From contig NZ_VTQH01000001.1 of the NCBI RefSeq assembly GCF_008763945.1, forward strand, positions 1,116,110-1,180,109: 64,000 nucleotides of DNA, in the 5' to 3' direction. Below are positions 42,022-50,907 of this stretch, in pieces. The position numbers and the translations under genes are program-made. Under the pieces are notes generated by a model that saw only the letters and a program-made list of their open reading frames with translations, searched no databases and was not told the origin of the DNA. How positions within the stretch are numbered: position 1 is the first letter of the stretch; each line of letters begins with the position of its first letter. Source of the stretch: Microbacterium testaceum StLB037 (lineage in GTDB: Bacteria; Actinomycetota; Actinomycetes; Actinomycetales; Microbacteriaceae).

Positions 42022-43152
42022 TCAGCGCCCGGAGCCGGCGAGCGAGCCGGTGCTGAGCTCGGTGGCCGGATCGAACAGCAGGCACGAGACTTCGCGGTCG
42101 CCCGACGCCCACGTCTGCTCGGTCGGACCCACGAAGTAGTAATTGAGCGTCGAGTCGTTGTACGAGACGCCGACGTAACCGGGATACGCCGCCTCGCAGC
42201 CCGCGTAGGCGGCTTCCTCGATCGCGGCATCGCCGGGGAAGGCGCCGTCAGCGAGATCGAACCCGGCGAAGATCTCGAACGCGTGCGGCTGCGCGCAATC
42301 GACGACGTTGTTCGCGCCGATCACCCCGCCCGGCAGGGCGTCGAGGCACGCGCCGAGCGTCAGGACCGACGGATCGACGGCTGCCTGCTCGTCGGGGGCG
42401 ATGGTGACATCGCCGTCCTGAGGGAAGCCGAAGGGGTCGTTCGCCTCGTTCGCGGCTCCGATGATCGTGAGGATCACCAGGGCCAGCCCCACCAGGAACA
42501 CGACGACGCTGAGGATTCCGCCGGCGATGATGCCGCCGATCGCCAGGCCCCGGCCCTTCTCGCCCGTGCGCTTGATCTGCGCGAGGGCGACGGCACCCGC
42601 GACGATTCCTCCGATCGGCACGACGAAGCCGAGGACGAGGGCGACGATCGCCACCACGTTGGTCCGGTCGGTCGGCACCGGGGCGGGAGCGGATGCCGGG
42701 GGCGCCGCGACCGCGGTGGAGGCGTAGCCCGGGTAGCCGTTCACGTATCCGCCGCCGGCCGCGGCGACCGACACCCCCTCGGCGGGAGCGGCCACCGTCA
42801 GCAGTCCCTGCTGCGCGAGGCGCGCGCCCGCGAGTCGAGCGGCCTCGCGCACCACGTCGCCGGACTTCGCCGCACCGATGGCGCCGCCCTTGAAGAAACC
42901 GCCGACCGCGGAGTGCTCGAACGCGGCGAGGGTGCCCTCGTCGATCTCCGACAGGTGCACGTCGAAGCGGACGTGCATGTCCTGACCGGCGAACGCCCCC
43001 GCGACGATCGTCGTGCCGAGGCTTCCGCGTTCGACCTCGAGCGACCCCGACGCGGTCGGCTGCACCGTGAAACCCTGCTCGGCCAGCGCCGCTGCGAGAG
43101 CGTCGCGCGCGCGATCGATGGGAAGGGAGAGACGCAGTTCAGCGGACGCCAT
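42022..43152 (-). CDS. DUF4190 / septum-formation-like membrane protein
   Basis: A 376-aa protein. Residues 1-~110 are a cytoplasmic domain of unknown type (SLPIDRARDALAAALAEQG). About 165-265 carry two hydrophobic helices of the DUF4190 kind (NVVAIVALVLGFVVPIGGIV, then GGIIAGGILSVVVFLVGLAL). The outer C-terminal part, with cysteines in LTLGACLDALPGG and NNVVDCAQPHAFEI, resembles the septum-formation domain. AGGAGCACCC before ATG 43152 sets the start. Role unknown, probably envelope-related. Confidence 0.78.
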   Translation of the reverse strand: MASAELRLSLPIDRARDALAAALAEQGFTVQPTASGSLEVERGSLGTTIVAGAFAGQDMHVRFDVHLSEIDEGTLAAFEHSAVGGFFKGGAIGAAKSGDVVREAARLAGARLAQQGLLTVAAPAEGVSVAAAGGGYVNGYPGYASTAVAAPPASAPAPVPTDRTNVVAIVALVLGFVVPIGGIVAGAVALAQIKRTGEKGRGLAIGGIIAGGILSVVVFLVGLALVILTIIGAANEANDPFGFPQDGDVTIAPDEQAAVDPSVLTLGACLDALPGGVIGANNVVDCAQPHAFEIFAGFDLADGAFPGDAAIEEAAYAGCEAAYPGYVGVSYNDSTLNYYFVGPTEQTWASGDREVSCLLFDPATELSTGSLAGSGR

Positions 43153-43231
43153 GGGTGCTCCTGTGCTCACGCGCCACGCCGATCGGTGCGCCGGTCCAGG
43201 TTAGCCCGCGGGGCCCCGCCCTGCCGAGGAG

Positions 43232-44425
43232 TCAGCGGATTCGACCGACCAGGTCGTCGCGCGTGAGCGTATCGGCCTCCGCGAGCACCGAGCGGGCGGC
43301 ATCCCGAGCCTCTTCCACGTTCCAGAGCAGCACGCCCACGACGCGATCGTCGTCGAGATAGTAGACGACGCCGCGATCGGGTTCGATCCAGTCCTCGACC
43401 GTCTCGAGCGAGGAGTCGAGAGTGCCGACCGCCTCGTACCGAAGGCCGAACACCGCCGAGTAGTAGTAGGGCGTGTGCGTGTAGGGCTCGGCGGCGCCCG
43501 CGAGGTTGCGCCCGGCGGCCTTGCCCTGCTCGTTGGCGTTGTCGACGTGCTCCACGCGGCGGCGACCGAGAAGGCGGTCGGGGTAGCTGGCCACGTCGCC
43601 GGCGGCGTAGACGTCGTCGGCCGACGACCGCAGCTGCGCGTCGACGTGGATGCCGTCGTCGACCGTGAGCCCGGCCTTCTCGGCCAGGTCGGTCGCCACC
43701 TCGATGCCCAGACCGCTCACGACGGCATCGGCGCGCACCTCGTCGCCGTTCTCGAGCTGCAGGCGGGCGCCCGTGGCATCCGCTTCTCCTCCGGCCACCT
43801 TCGAGCCCGAAACGATCTCGACGCCGGCGTCGCGGAACAGCTTCTCGAAGCGCTCCGCGAGGGCTGCGGGGAACACCGCGTCGCCAAGCACCGAGCCGGT
43901 GTGAATCAGCACCGTGTCGACGTCGTTCTGGACGAGGGCTGCGGCCAGCTCGGAGCCGATGTAACCGCCGCCCACGACGGCGATGCGGTCGACGTCCGTC
44001 GCGAGGGCGCGCAGGCGCCGGTAGTCCTCGGCGGTGCGGAAGGTCAGCGCCCGCTCGCCGTTCGAGCGATCGTCGACGGGCAGGGGCACCGGCTTTCCGC
44101 CGGTGGCGATGAGCAGTTTGCCGTACGAGAACGTCTCGCCCTCGGCATCCACCTCGTGTGCGTCCGGGCGGATCGCCGTGGCGCGCGTGCGCAACCGGAT
44201 GTCGGCGCCGGTGTCGTCGGAGGTGCCGAGTGGCACCTTCTCCCAGGTGAACTCGTCGTCGGTCCACAGCTTCTTGCTCAGGGCGGGGCGCGTGTACGGC
44301 TCGTCGACGTCATCGCTCAGGATGCCGATGGATCCGTCGGCGTCGATCTCGCGGATGCCGCGGGCGGCGGTGTCGGCGACCATCCCGCCGCCGACGATGA
44401 GGTAGTCGAAGTGTGTGGTGGTCAT
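43232..44425 (-). CDS. NAD(P)/FAD-dependent oxidoreductase (ferredoxin/rubredoxin reductase-like)
   Basis: A 397-aa pyridine nucleotide-disulfide oxidoreductase family flavoprotein without a redox-active CXXC pair. FAD motif LIVGGGMVADTAARGI, NAD motif IAVVGGGYIGSELAAAL, and the FAD-contacting VYAAGDVASYPD are visible; YTRPALSKKLW is typical of ferredoxin reductases that serve P450s and dioxygenases. No partner gene is adjacent. Start at the ATG 44425. Confidence 0.9.
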   Translation of the reverse strand: MTTTHFDYLIVGGGMVADTAARGIREIDADGSIGILSDDVDEPYTRPALSKKLWTDDEFTWEKVPLGTSDDTGADIRLRTRATAIRPDAHEVDAEGETFSYGKLLIATGGKPVPLPVDDRSNGERALTFRTAEDYRRLRALATDVDRIAVVGGGYIGSELAAALVQNDVDTVLIHTGSVLGDAVFPAALAERFEKLFRDAGVEIVSGSKVAGGEADATGARLQLENGDEVRADAVVSGLGIEVATDLAEKAGLTVDDGIHVDAQLRSSADDVYAAGDVASYPDRLLGRRRVEHVDNANEQGKAAGRNLAGAAEPYTHTPYYYSAVFGLRYEAVGTLDSSLETVEDWIEPDRGVVYYLDDDRVVGVLLWNVEEARDAARSVLAEADTLTRDDLVGRIR

Positions 44426-44520
44426 GGCGAAAGCGTGACCGTCGAACCTGGCCGCAGCGGATGGGTTGCGTCGGGGGCGGGGCATCCGGTAGCGCCTGTC
44501 GGACGGCGAGACCGCTGATG

Positions 44521-44601
44521 CATGACGCAGGAGATCCGCGGGCGCCGGCACGTGATGACGCGGTTATGGGGGCGTCGAGGGGGTGGATCTCCTGCGTCGT
44601 G
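44521..44601. repeat. Long inverted repeat with GACGCAGGAGATCC arms
   Basis: Perfect 14-bp arms at 44524-44537 and 44585-44598 (17 bp with one mismatch if extended) enclose 47 nt, in the 255-nt gap between two divergent genes. The remainder of the gap contains the TAGGCT box of the downstream M20 gene (44669-44674). Likely a dispersed palindromic element or a bidirectional RNA hairpin. Confidence 0.65.
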
Positions 44602-44680
44602 TCGCCGTGCCGCCGCGACGGCGACTCGGAGCGCCGCGCGAAACCCGCGCCGCTGTCGGGGTGCGAACTAGGCTCGGGGC

Positions 44681-45895
44681 ATGAGCGTCGACCTCGAGAG
44701 CCTGTACACCGACCTGCACGCCCACCCGGAGCTGTCGTTCCAGGAGACGCGCACGGCCGGCATCATCGCGCGACACCTCGCCGATCTGGGTCTCGACGTC
44801 GAAGAAGGCGTCGGTCGCACGGGTGTAGTCACGCGCATCGACAACGGCGACGGACCCGTCGTGTGGCTGCGCGCCGACATGGACGGCCTGCCCGTCGAGG
44901 AGCAGACCGGTCTCGCCTACGCCAGTACCGCCCGCGGCACCGACCCGGCGGGCAATGCCGTCCCGGTGATGCACGCGTGCGGCCACGACATGCACGTGAC
45001 CGCGCTGATCGGCGCCCTCGAGCGCCTCGTCGCCACCCGCGACGAGTGGTCGGGGACCGTCGTCGCCGTCTTCCAGCCCGCAGAAGAGTACGGCGCGGGG
45101 TCGAAGGCGATGATCGCCGACGGCGTGCTCGAGCGATACCCGAAGCCCGACGTCGTGCTCGGCCAGCACGTCACGCCCCTTCCCGCCGGCGTCATCGGCG
45201 TGCGCCCCGGCACCCAGATGGCGGCATCCGACGGCCTCACCGTCGTGCTGCACGGTCGCGGAGGTCACGGCTCACGCCCGCACTCCACGATCGACCCGGT
45301 CGTCATGGCCGCTGCGACCGTCATGCGCCTGCAGACCGTCGTCTCGCGCGAGGTCGACCCGCGCGACGTCGCGGTGGTCACCGTCGGCTCGATCCACGCG
45401 GGGTCGAAGAACAACATCATCCCCGCCGAGGCGAAGCTCGAGCTGAGCCTGCGCTACCCCGACGACGCCGCGCGCGAGCGCGTCATGACGAAGGTCGAGC
45501 GCATCATCCGTGCCGAGGCCGAGGCCTCGGGCGCCGAACAGACGCCCACCATCACGACCGACCACACCCTGCCGCCGACCATCAACGACACGGATGCCAC
45601 GGCTCGCCTCACCGCGGCGTTCCAGCGCTCGTTCGGTGAGGGGGCGGTCGTCGACCCCGGCATGTTCACCGGGAGCGAGGACGTGTCGTGGTTCGCCCGC
45701 GAGTCGGGCGCCCCCCTGGTGTTCTGGTTCTGGGGCGGTGTCGACCCCGAGACCTTCCAGAAGGCCCTCGCGGGCGGCACCATCGAACGCGACATCCCGA
45801 CGAACCACTCCCCCTACTTCGCCCCGGTCATGCAGCCGACCATCGATCGCGGCGTGGAGAACCTCGTCGTGGCGGCGCGGGAGTTCCTGGGCTGA
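44681..45895 (+). CDS. M20 family amidohydrolase (hippurate hydrolase/IAA-amino acid hydrolase type)
   Basis: A 404-aa metal-dependent amidohydrolase. Landmarks are YTDLHAHPELSFQE, LRADMDGLPVEE, MHACGHDMHVT with the metal cysteine/histidines, FQPAEEYGAGSKAM, and the dimerisation-domain HGRGGHGSRPHSTIDP. It would remove acyl groups from N-acyl amino acids. The ATG is 6 nt after TAGGCT (leaderless). Monocistronic by spacing. Confidence 0.93.
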   Translation: MSVDLESLYTDLHAHPELSFQETRTAGIIARHLADLGLDVEEGVGRTGVVTRIDNGDGPVVWLRADMDGLPVEEQTGLAYASTARGTDPAGNAVPVMHACGHDMHVTALIGALERLVATRDEWSGTVVAVFQPAEEYGAGSKAMIADGVLERYPKPDVVLGQHVTPLPAGVIGVRPGTQMAASDGLTVVLHGRGGHGSRPHSTIDPVVMAAATVMRLQTVVSREVDPRDVAVVTVGSIHAGSKNNIIPAEAKLELSLRYPDDAARERVMTKVERIIRAEAEASGAEQTPTITTDHTLPPTINDTDATARLTAAFQRSFGEGAVVDPGMFTGSEDVSWFARESGAPLVFWFWGGVDPETFQKALAGGTIERDIPTNHSPYFAPVMQPTIDRGVENLVVAAREFLG

Positions 45896-46022
45896 GAGCG
45901 GGGCGTCACGGCCTCCGCTTCGTTCGGCCTCAGGCGGCCGAGCCCCTCCTGACCGCGGACGATGGTGGACGCGTTCGTCAGACCGTGTGAGGGTGGGAGG
46001 ACGCCCACCCCCGGAGGACGCT

Positions 46023-46517
46023 GTGACCACGACGGAGAACACGACACCGCTCCTTCCCGGAGCGGCGCTCGTCGTCGGCATCCGCTCGTTGCTCATCTGG
46101 GCGATCATCGCCTCGGCCGTGATGGGGACGTTCCTGCGCGGCACGCACCAGAGCTGCTCGGGCGGAATCGCAACCGATGGGCAGGGCTTCATCACCAACG
46201 ACGGGAGTCCCAGCGACATCGAACCGCGCTGCGGCGTGGCGACGTTGAGTCCGAGCCCGCTCGTCTTCCTCCTGCTGGCGGCGATCGTGGTGGGCACGCT
46301 CACGCTCATCCTGCGCCGCGCGGTCGATGAGGACCACGCCTTCCGCATCCTCAACAATGCGCGGATGGCGATCGTGATCCTCACCCTGGTCGCCATGGCA
46401 GTCGGTTGGATCGCGGTCATGACACTGCGCGTCGACGACTGGAGCTCGTACGCGGTGTTCTCGCCCCAGCCGTTCGCGCAGTTCGAGGTCGAGAGTTGGC
46501 TTCTCACGCAACGGTGA
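46023..46517 (+). CDS. Small integral membrane protein, unknown function
   Basis: A 164-aa protein with three hydrophobic segments: about residues 14-36 (LVVGIRSLLIWAIIASAVMG), 74-97 (PLVFLLLAAIVVGTLTLIL) and 112-134 (MAIVILTLVAMAVGWIAVM). An extracytoplasmic loop between the first two has two cysteines (QSCSGG and PRCGVA) that could pair. GGAGGA lies before the GTG start at 46023. No family recognised. Confidence 0.72.
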   Translation: MTTTENTTPLLPGAALVVGIRSLLIWAIIASAVMGTFLRGTHQSCSGGIATDGQGFITNDGSPSDIEPRCGVATLSPSPLVFLLLAAIVVGTLTLILRRAVDEDHAFRILNNARMAIVILTLVAMAVGWIAVMTLRVDDWSSYAVFSPQPFAQFEVESWLLTQR

Positions 46518-46533
46518 CGGCCGCTGGGCCCGC

Positions 46534-46570
46534 GGCATCCGGTCCCCTCGACAAGCTCAGGGCCTCCGTC
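46534..46570. repeat. CTCGACAAGCTCAGGG-type dispersed palindromic repeat
   Basis: The 98-nt convergent gap carries CCCCTCGACAAGCTCAGGG, an imperfect CCCT...AGGG palindrome. In my experience this sequence recurs between genes in many actinobacterial genomes. It may serve as terminator for the genes on both sides. Confidence 0.5.
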
Positions 46571-46615
46571 GGCTGGGGGACGTCCCGCCGGCTCCGGGCC
46601 CGTCCACTCGACACG

Positions 46616-47524
46616 TCACTTGATGCCGCTGCGCGCGAACCCCGCCACGAAGTACCGCTGGAACACGAGGAACACGATCGCGATCGGCACCACGTTCAAC
46701 AGGGCGTAGGCCATCGTGGCACCGTAGTCGCTGCCGAACTGGCCCTGCAGGTACAGCAGACCGATCGGCAGGGTGAAGAGGCGGTTCTCACGCAGGGCGA
46801 TCAGGGGCCACGCGAAGTCGTTCCACGATGACAGCAGGCTCATGAACACCAGCACCGCGATGAGCGGCTTCGACAGTGGCAGCACGACCCGCAGGAAGGT
46901 CTGCAGGTGCCCGGCGCCGTCGAGGCGCGCGGCCTCGATCAGTTCGCGCGGGATGCCGAGCATGAACTGGCGCGCGAGGAACAGCCCGAACGCCGAGGCC
47001 GACACCGGCAGGATCACCGCCCAGTAGGTGCCGTACAGCCCGGTCGCGGTGACGATGCGGAAGAGCGACACCATGATCACCTGCACCGGGAGCACGAGGG
47101 TCGCCAGGGCCACGAAGAACAAAGCGGTCGACCCGCGGAAGCGCAGCTGCGCGAACGCGTAACCGGCCAGCAGGCTCGTGGTGACCGAGATGAGGGTGAC
47201 CACCACCGCGATCGCGACCGAGTTTCCGAACCACGTCGCCACGGGGAACGATGCGAACACGCGCTCGAAGTTCTCGAGGGTCACCTCCCGCGGCCACAGG
47301 CGCAGCTCCCGCCCGCCCAGCAGCTCGGCACGCGACGAGAAGGCGACGGCGAGCATCCAGTACAGCGGCGACACGGCGGCAAGGCCCACCACCGCGACGA
47401 TGATCGTGCGGACGATCGCACTCCCCCGCCGCGCCCGGTTCGCGGCACGCCGACCCGGGGACACGGAGGGTGGGGCGAGGGGGGACGCGGATGCCGTGGC
47501 ATCCAGGCGCTCGTCGATGCTCAC
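46616..47524 (-). CDS. Sugar ABC transporter permease (MalG/AraQ type)
   Basis: A 302-aa permease with about six helices. The EAA-type loop EAARLDGAGHLQTFLRVVLPLSKP and the LSSWNDFAWPLI segment are typical of carbohydrate uptake class 1. A GTG start (47524) gives a GTGA overlap with the MalF-like gene. It ends the transporter operon; no ATPase gene follows. Confidence 0.93.
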   Translation of the reverse strand: MSIDERLDATASASPLAPPSVSPGRRAANRARRGSAIVRTIIVAVVGLAAVSPLYWMLAVAFSSRAELLGGRELRLWPREVTLENFERVFASFPVATWFGNSVAIAVVVTLISVTTSLLAGYAFAQLRFRGSTALFFVALATLVLPVQVIMVSLFRIVTATGLYGTYWAVILPVSASAFGLFLARQFMLGIPRELIEAARLDGAGHLQTFLRVVLPLSKPLIAVLVFMSLLSSWNDFAWPLIALRENRLFTLPIGLLYLQGQFGSDYGATMAYALLNVVPIAIVFLVFQRYFVAGFARSGIK

Positions 47525-48462
47525 TCGACCACATCCTTGGTGCGGGAGGCGCGGTACTGCGCCGCGGCGAACACGAGGGCGAACAGGAACAGCACCATGC
47601 CGATCGCGGCGGCGTAGCCCTGGTCGCGGGTGACGAACCCGGTCTCGTAGGCATAGGTCACGAGCACGCTCGTCGCGCCACCTGGGCCGCCGCCGGTGAG
47701 CACGAACACGATGTCGAAGACCTGGAACGAGAAGATCACGTTCAGCACGACGAGGAAGAACGACGTCGGTCCGAGCAGCGGAACCGTGACGTTGCGGAAG
47801 CGCTGGAAGCGGTTCGCGCCGTCGAGGGTCGCCGCCTCGTAGAGGTCGGGGCCGATGCCCTGGAGCCCCGCGAGATAGATGAGCATGTTGAACCCCGTGC
47901 GCCACCACACCGTCGCCAGCACGATGGTCGCAAACGCCGGTACCGGGTCGGATTGCCACGTGACGGGCGAGAGGCCCACGGCGGTGAGGATTCGGTTCAG
48001 GATGCCGGAGTTCTGATCGAACACGAGCACGCCGATCAGCGCGGTGGCGACCCCCGAGACGGCCATCGGCAGGATCAGCAGCGAGCGCCACAGCGGCCGG
48101 GCCGGCAGCGCCGTATTCAGCAGCGTCGCCGCGACCAGGCCCAGGAGCATCGACAGCGGCGTGACGAGCAGCGTGAACAGCACGGTGTTGCCGAGCGCCC
48201 GCCAGAAGAGCGGGTCGCCCACGAGGCGCGCGTAGTTGTCGAGGCCCGCGAAGGTGCCGTCGCCGAAGCCGTCGGTGCGTTGCACGCTGACCACGAAGGC
48301 GCCGACGAGCGGTACCAGCACGAAGATCAGCAGCAGCGCGTAGTTCGGCGCGATGAACCCGTAGGCCGCGAGGGCTTCGCGCCGGGCGCCGGGGCGACGC
48401 GGACGCGAGGCGCCCCGCGCCACCGGACGTGCGGCGAGGGTGTCAGCCACCGGTGGCCGCAC
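47521..48462 (-). CDS. Sugar ABC transporter permease (MalF/UgpA type)
   Basis: A 313-aa permease beginning with a basic N-terminus then AYGFIAPNYALLLIFVLVPL; the EAA-type loop is EAATLDGANRFQRFRNVTVPLL and FVLTGGGPGGAT is a family hallmark. GTG codons at 48462 and 48450 are both possible starts, overlapping the binding-protein gene by 20 or 8 nt. Pairs with the MalG-like permease. Confidence 0.92.
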   Translation of the reverse strand: MRPPVADTLAARPVARGASRPRRPGARREALAAYGFIAPNYALLLIFVLVPLVGAFVVSVQRTDGFGDGTFAGLDNYARLVGDPLFWRALGNTVLFTLLVTPLSMLLGLVAATLLNTALPARPLWRSLLILPMAVSGVATALIGVLVFDQNSGILNRILTAVGLSPVTWQSDPVPAFATIVLATVWWRTGFNMLIYLAGLQGIGPDLYEAATLDGANRFQRFRNVTVPLLGPTSFFLVVLNVIFSFQVFDIVFVLTGGGPGGATSVLVTYAYETGFVTRDQGYAAAIGMVLFLFALVFAAAQYRASRTKDVVE

Positions 48463-49744
48463 CGATCCCCGACTGGAGCTTCGTCACCGTGGTCGCGGCA
48501 TCCTGGGCTCCGGTGAAGGCCAGGTCGAGCTGCTCCTTCAGCACCGGGATGATCGCCGACATCGACGGGCTCGCCACCTGCGCGACGTCCTGCGGCTGCA
48601 CGAGCGAGGCCTGACCGGCGAAGACCGGGGCGAGCTCGGGCCGCACGTCGAAGCTCAGCTGGTCGTTCAGCAGGTCGCCGCGGGTGGGGAGGAGGGATGC
48701 CGCACGGCAGAAGTCCCGCATGGGGTCGGCGTTCGTCACGAACTCCAGGAACGCCGCGGCCAGCTCGGGCTGCTGCGTATTCGCGGTCGCCACGAGCGCG
48801 TTGCCGCCGAAGTCACTGCCGGCGCGAACGTTGCGCGGAGCGTAGGTCGCCGTCCATTCGAAGTCGGCCGTGGTGTCGGCATCCGGGATCTGGAAAGCCC
48901 CCGACCAGACCATCGCGACCGACTGCGAGAACCACGATTCGGCCGCGTAGCTCGAGGAGGCGATGGTGTTGTTGGCGGGCACGTAATTCTTGGTGAAGAA
49001 CGAGCTCGAGAACTCCACGGCCTCGCGCGCGGCGTCGGAGTCGATCGCCGGCGTCTTCTGGTCGGACTCCAGGAACGCGCCGTCGGACTGGAAGAGCAGG
49101 CTGAGCCAGCGGGTGACGCCGTTGCCCTGCCAGTTGTAGGCCCACGGCCAGCGGTCGGCGGGCAGACCCGCCCGCAGCCGCTCGCCGAGGGCGTCGAGCT
49201 GATCCCAGGTCCAGGCGTTCTCGGGCGAGGTGGGGATCTCGGACGCGTCGATCCCGGCCTGACGGAACAGGTCGAGGTTGACGAGGATCGCCGACGTGTC
49301 GGTGTGGTGCGGCAACCCGAAGGTGCCGTCGCCGTTCTGCACCGCGGCCCAGGCCTGCGGAGTGAACTGACTCTGGCGGTCGGCCGAGAGGAGGGGCTTG
49401 AGGTCGAGCAACTGCCCGCGCCCGGCGTAGGCGCCGAACGTGTAATACGGCACGCGGAAGATGTCGGGCGGGTTGCCCGCCTGCAGCTGCGCGTCGATAT
49501 TGGTGAACATCTGCTCGTACGGCACGGCGTTGAGCTCGACGGTCGCGCCCTCGTTGGCCGCCTCGAACGCGGCGATCGCGGCGCGGAAGCCGGCGAGCTC
49601 GGCGTCCGTCCCCCAGGTGGTGAAGGTGAGGGTGCCCTGGCGTTTCTCGGCCGGGGCGGTCTGCACGAATCCGCATCCGGCGAGGAGGAGCGGCAGCGCG
49701 AGCGCCCCCGATCCGGCGAGGAAGGCACGGCGTGACACGGTCAT
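48443..49744 (-). CDS. Sugar ABC transporter substrate-binding lipoprotein
   Basis: A 433-aa SBP_bac_1 protein. The N-terminus carries a twin-arginine-like SRRAFLAGSG and a lipobox LLLAGC, so export by Tat and lipid anchoring are plausible. The mature part shows TLTFTTWGTDAELAGFRAAI and NPPDIFRVPYYTFGAYAGRG, typical of oligosaccharide/glycerol-3-phosphate type binding proteins. First gene of a three-gene importer that must borrow an ATPase (MsmK/UgpC-like) from elsewhere. CTGGAGA precedes the ATG. Confidence 0.92.
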   Translation of the reverse strand: MTVSRRAFLAGSGALALPLLLAGCGFVQTAPAEKRQGTLTFTTWGTDAELAGFRAAIAAFEAANEGATVELNAVPYEQMFTNIDAQLQAGNPPDIFRVPYYTFGAYAGRGQLLDLKPLLSADRQSQFTPQAWAAVQNGDGTFGLPHHTDTSAILVNLDLFRQAGIDASEIPTSPENAWTWDQLDALGERLRAGLPADRWPWAYNWQGNGVTRWLSLLFQSDGAFLESDQKTPAIDSDAAREAVEFSSSFFTKNYVPANNTIASSSYAAESWFSQSVAMVWSGAFQIPDADTTADFEWTATYAPRNVRAGSDFGGNALVATANTQQPELAAAFLEFVTNADPMRDFCRAASLLPTRGDLLNDQLSFDVRPELAPVFAGQASLVQPQDVAQVASPSMSAIIPVLKEQLDLAFTGAQDAATTVTKLQSGIGAATGG

Positions 49745-49928
49745 AGCGATCTCCAGGATCTCTCCATGAGAAGCGGACGCCGGGGCCGCGCTGCTCCTCG
49801 CGCCCGACGGTACGCCGCTCGCACGCCCGTGACGGGGGGTTGCGAAAGCAGCCGGAGTCTGTGCACCCGCTGAGTGCCCGAAGTCCAGCCCCCTCGAACC
49901 GGGCGGGCCGGCGCGTAGCGTGACCGCC

Positions 49929-50804
49929 GTGACGTTCAACGACAATGCCCGCGTGGGCGGAAACTCGGCCAAGCGCCGGGGAGGGACCGTGGCGGCCGTC
50001 GGCGGCGGGGCCGTAGGCCTCGGCGCGGTGGTCGTGCTGCTCATCTCGATGTTCACCGGAACGGATCTGACGGGTCTGCTCGGCGCGGGCGGCGGCGACG
50101 CGGCTCCCGGGAGCGGAGGCGAGCGGATCGCGAGCTGCGAGACGGGTCAGGATGCCAACGAGAACGACGACTGCCGCTTGGCCGCCGCCTCGCTGAACAT
50201 CGACCAGTTCTGGTCCGAGCGCCTCGACGGGTACCGCCCGCCGCAGCTCGTCATCGTCGACCGGCAGACGGGGAGCTCGTGCGGCACCGCCTCGAACGCG
50301 ACGGGTCCGTTCTACTGCCCGCCCGACGAGACGGTGTTCGTCGATCCGACCTTCTTCTCGATCCTGCGCGCGCAGTACGACACGACCGCCGGCCCCCTGG
50401 CGCAGCTGTACGTGCTCGCGCACGAGTACGGCCACCACGTGCAGAACCTCACCGGCGTGATGGAGCAGTACCCGAACAACGGCACCGGCGCCGACAGCAA
50501 CGGCGTGCGGACCGAACTGCAGGCCGACTGCTACGCGGGAGCCTGGGTCGCCGCCGCCGCGGAACAGGTCGATGAGAACGGCACCCCCTACCTGCAGCCG
50601 CCCACCGAGCAGCAGATCCTCGACGCCCTGTCCGCCGCCTCGGCGGTCGGCGACGACCACATCCAGGCCGAGGCGGGCCAGATCTCGAACCCCGACAGCT
50701 TCACCCACGGATCGAGCGCGCAGCGCACGCGCTGGTTCGACGAGGGTCGCCAGGGCGGCGTCGACGCCTGCGACACCTTCTCCGTGCCGGGCGGGAGCCT
50801 GTAG
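49929..50804 (+). CDS. Neutral zinc metallopeptidase (YpfJ family)
   Basis: A 291-aa membrane-anchored zincin-like protease: one transmembrane helix at about 22-42, then an outer catalytic domain with HEYGHH at 165-170 and ELQADCYAGAW supplying the third zinc ligand. FYCPPDETVFVDPTFF is family-specific. Substrate unknown. GTG at 49929 is chosen because the upstream in-frame GTG overlaps the TAGCGT -10 box (49916-49921), which lies 7 nt away; leaderless. Confidence 0.9.
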   Translation: MTFNDNARVGGNSAKRRGGTVAAVGGGAVGLGAVVVLLISMFTGTDLTGLLGAGGGDAAPGSGGERIASCETGQDANENDDCRLAAASLNIDQFWSERLDGYRPPQLVIVDRQTGSSCGTASNATGPFYCPPDETVFVDPTFFSILRAQYDTTAGPLAQLYVLAHEYGHHVQNLTGVMEQYPNNGTGADSNGVRTELQADCYAGAWVAAAAEQVDENGTPYLQPPTEQQILDALSAASAVGDDHIQAEAGQISNPDSFTHGSSAQRTRWFDEGRQGGVDACDTFSVPGGSL

Positions 50805-50824
50805 GTCCCCCTCGAGATTCCGAC

Positions 50825-50906
50825 TCCGGATGCCGGAACCCGGCGCACCGACCCCGACCCCGCGGGACAGCGGGTGGGGTGGATGCGCCGGGTCGTGGCA
50901 TCCGGA
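50825..50906. terminator. Long bidirectional stem-loop between convergent genes
   Basis: TCCGGATGCC and ACCCGGCGCA (50825-50834, 50838-50847) pair perfectly with TGCGCCGGGT and GGCATCCGGA (50884-50893, 50897-50906), giving 20 bp with one 3-nt internal loop. The inner loop can pair further (CCCC/GGGG runs). It fills the gap between the peptidase (plus) and copC-like (minus) stops, so it likely terminates both. Confidence 0.8.
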
Positions 50907-50907
50907 A

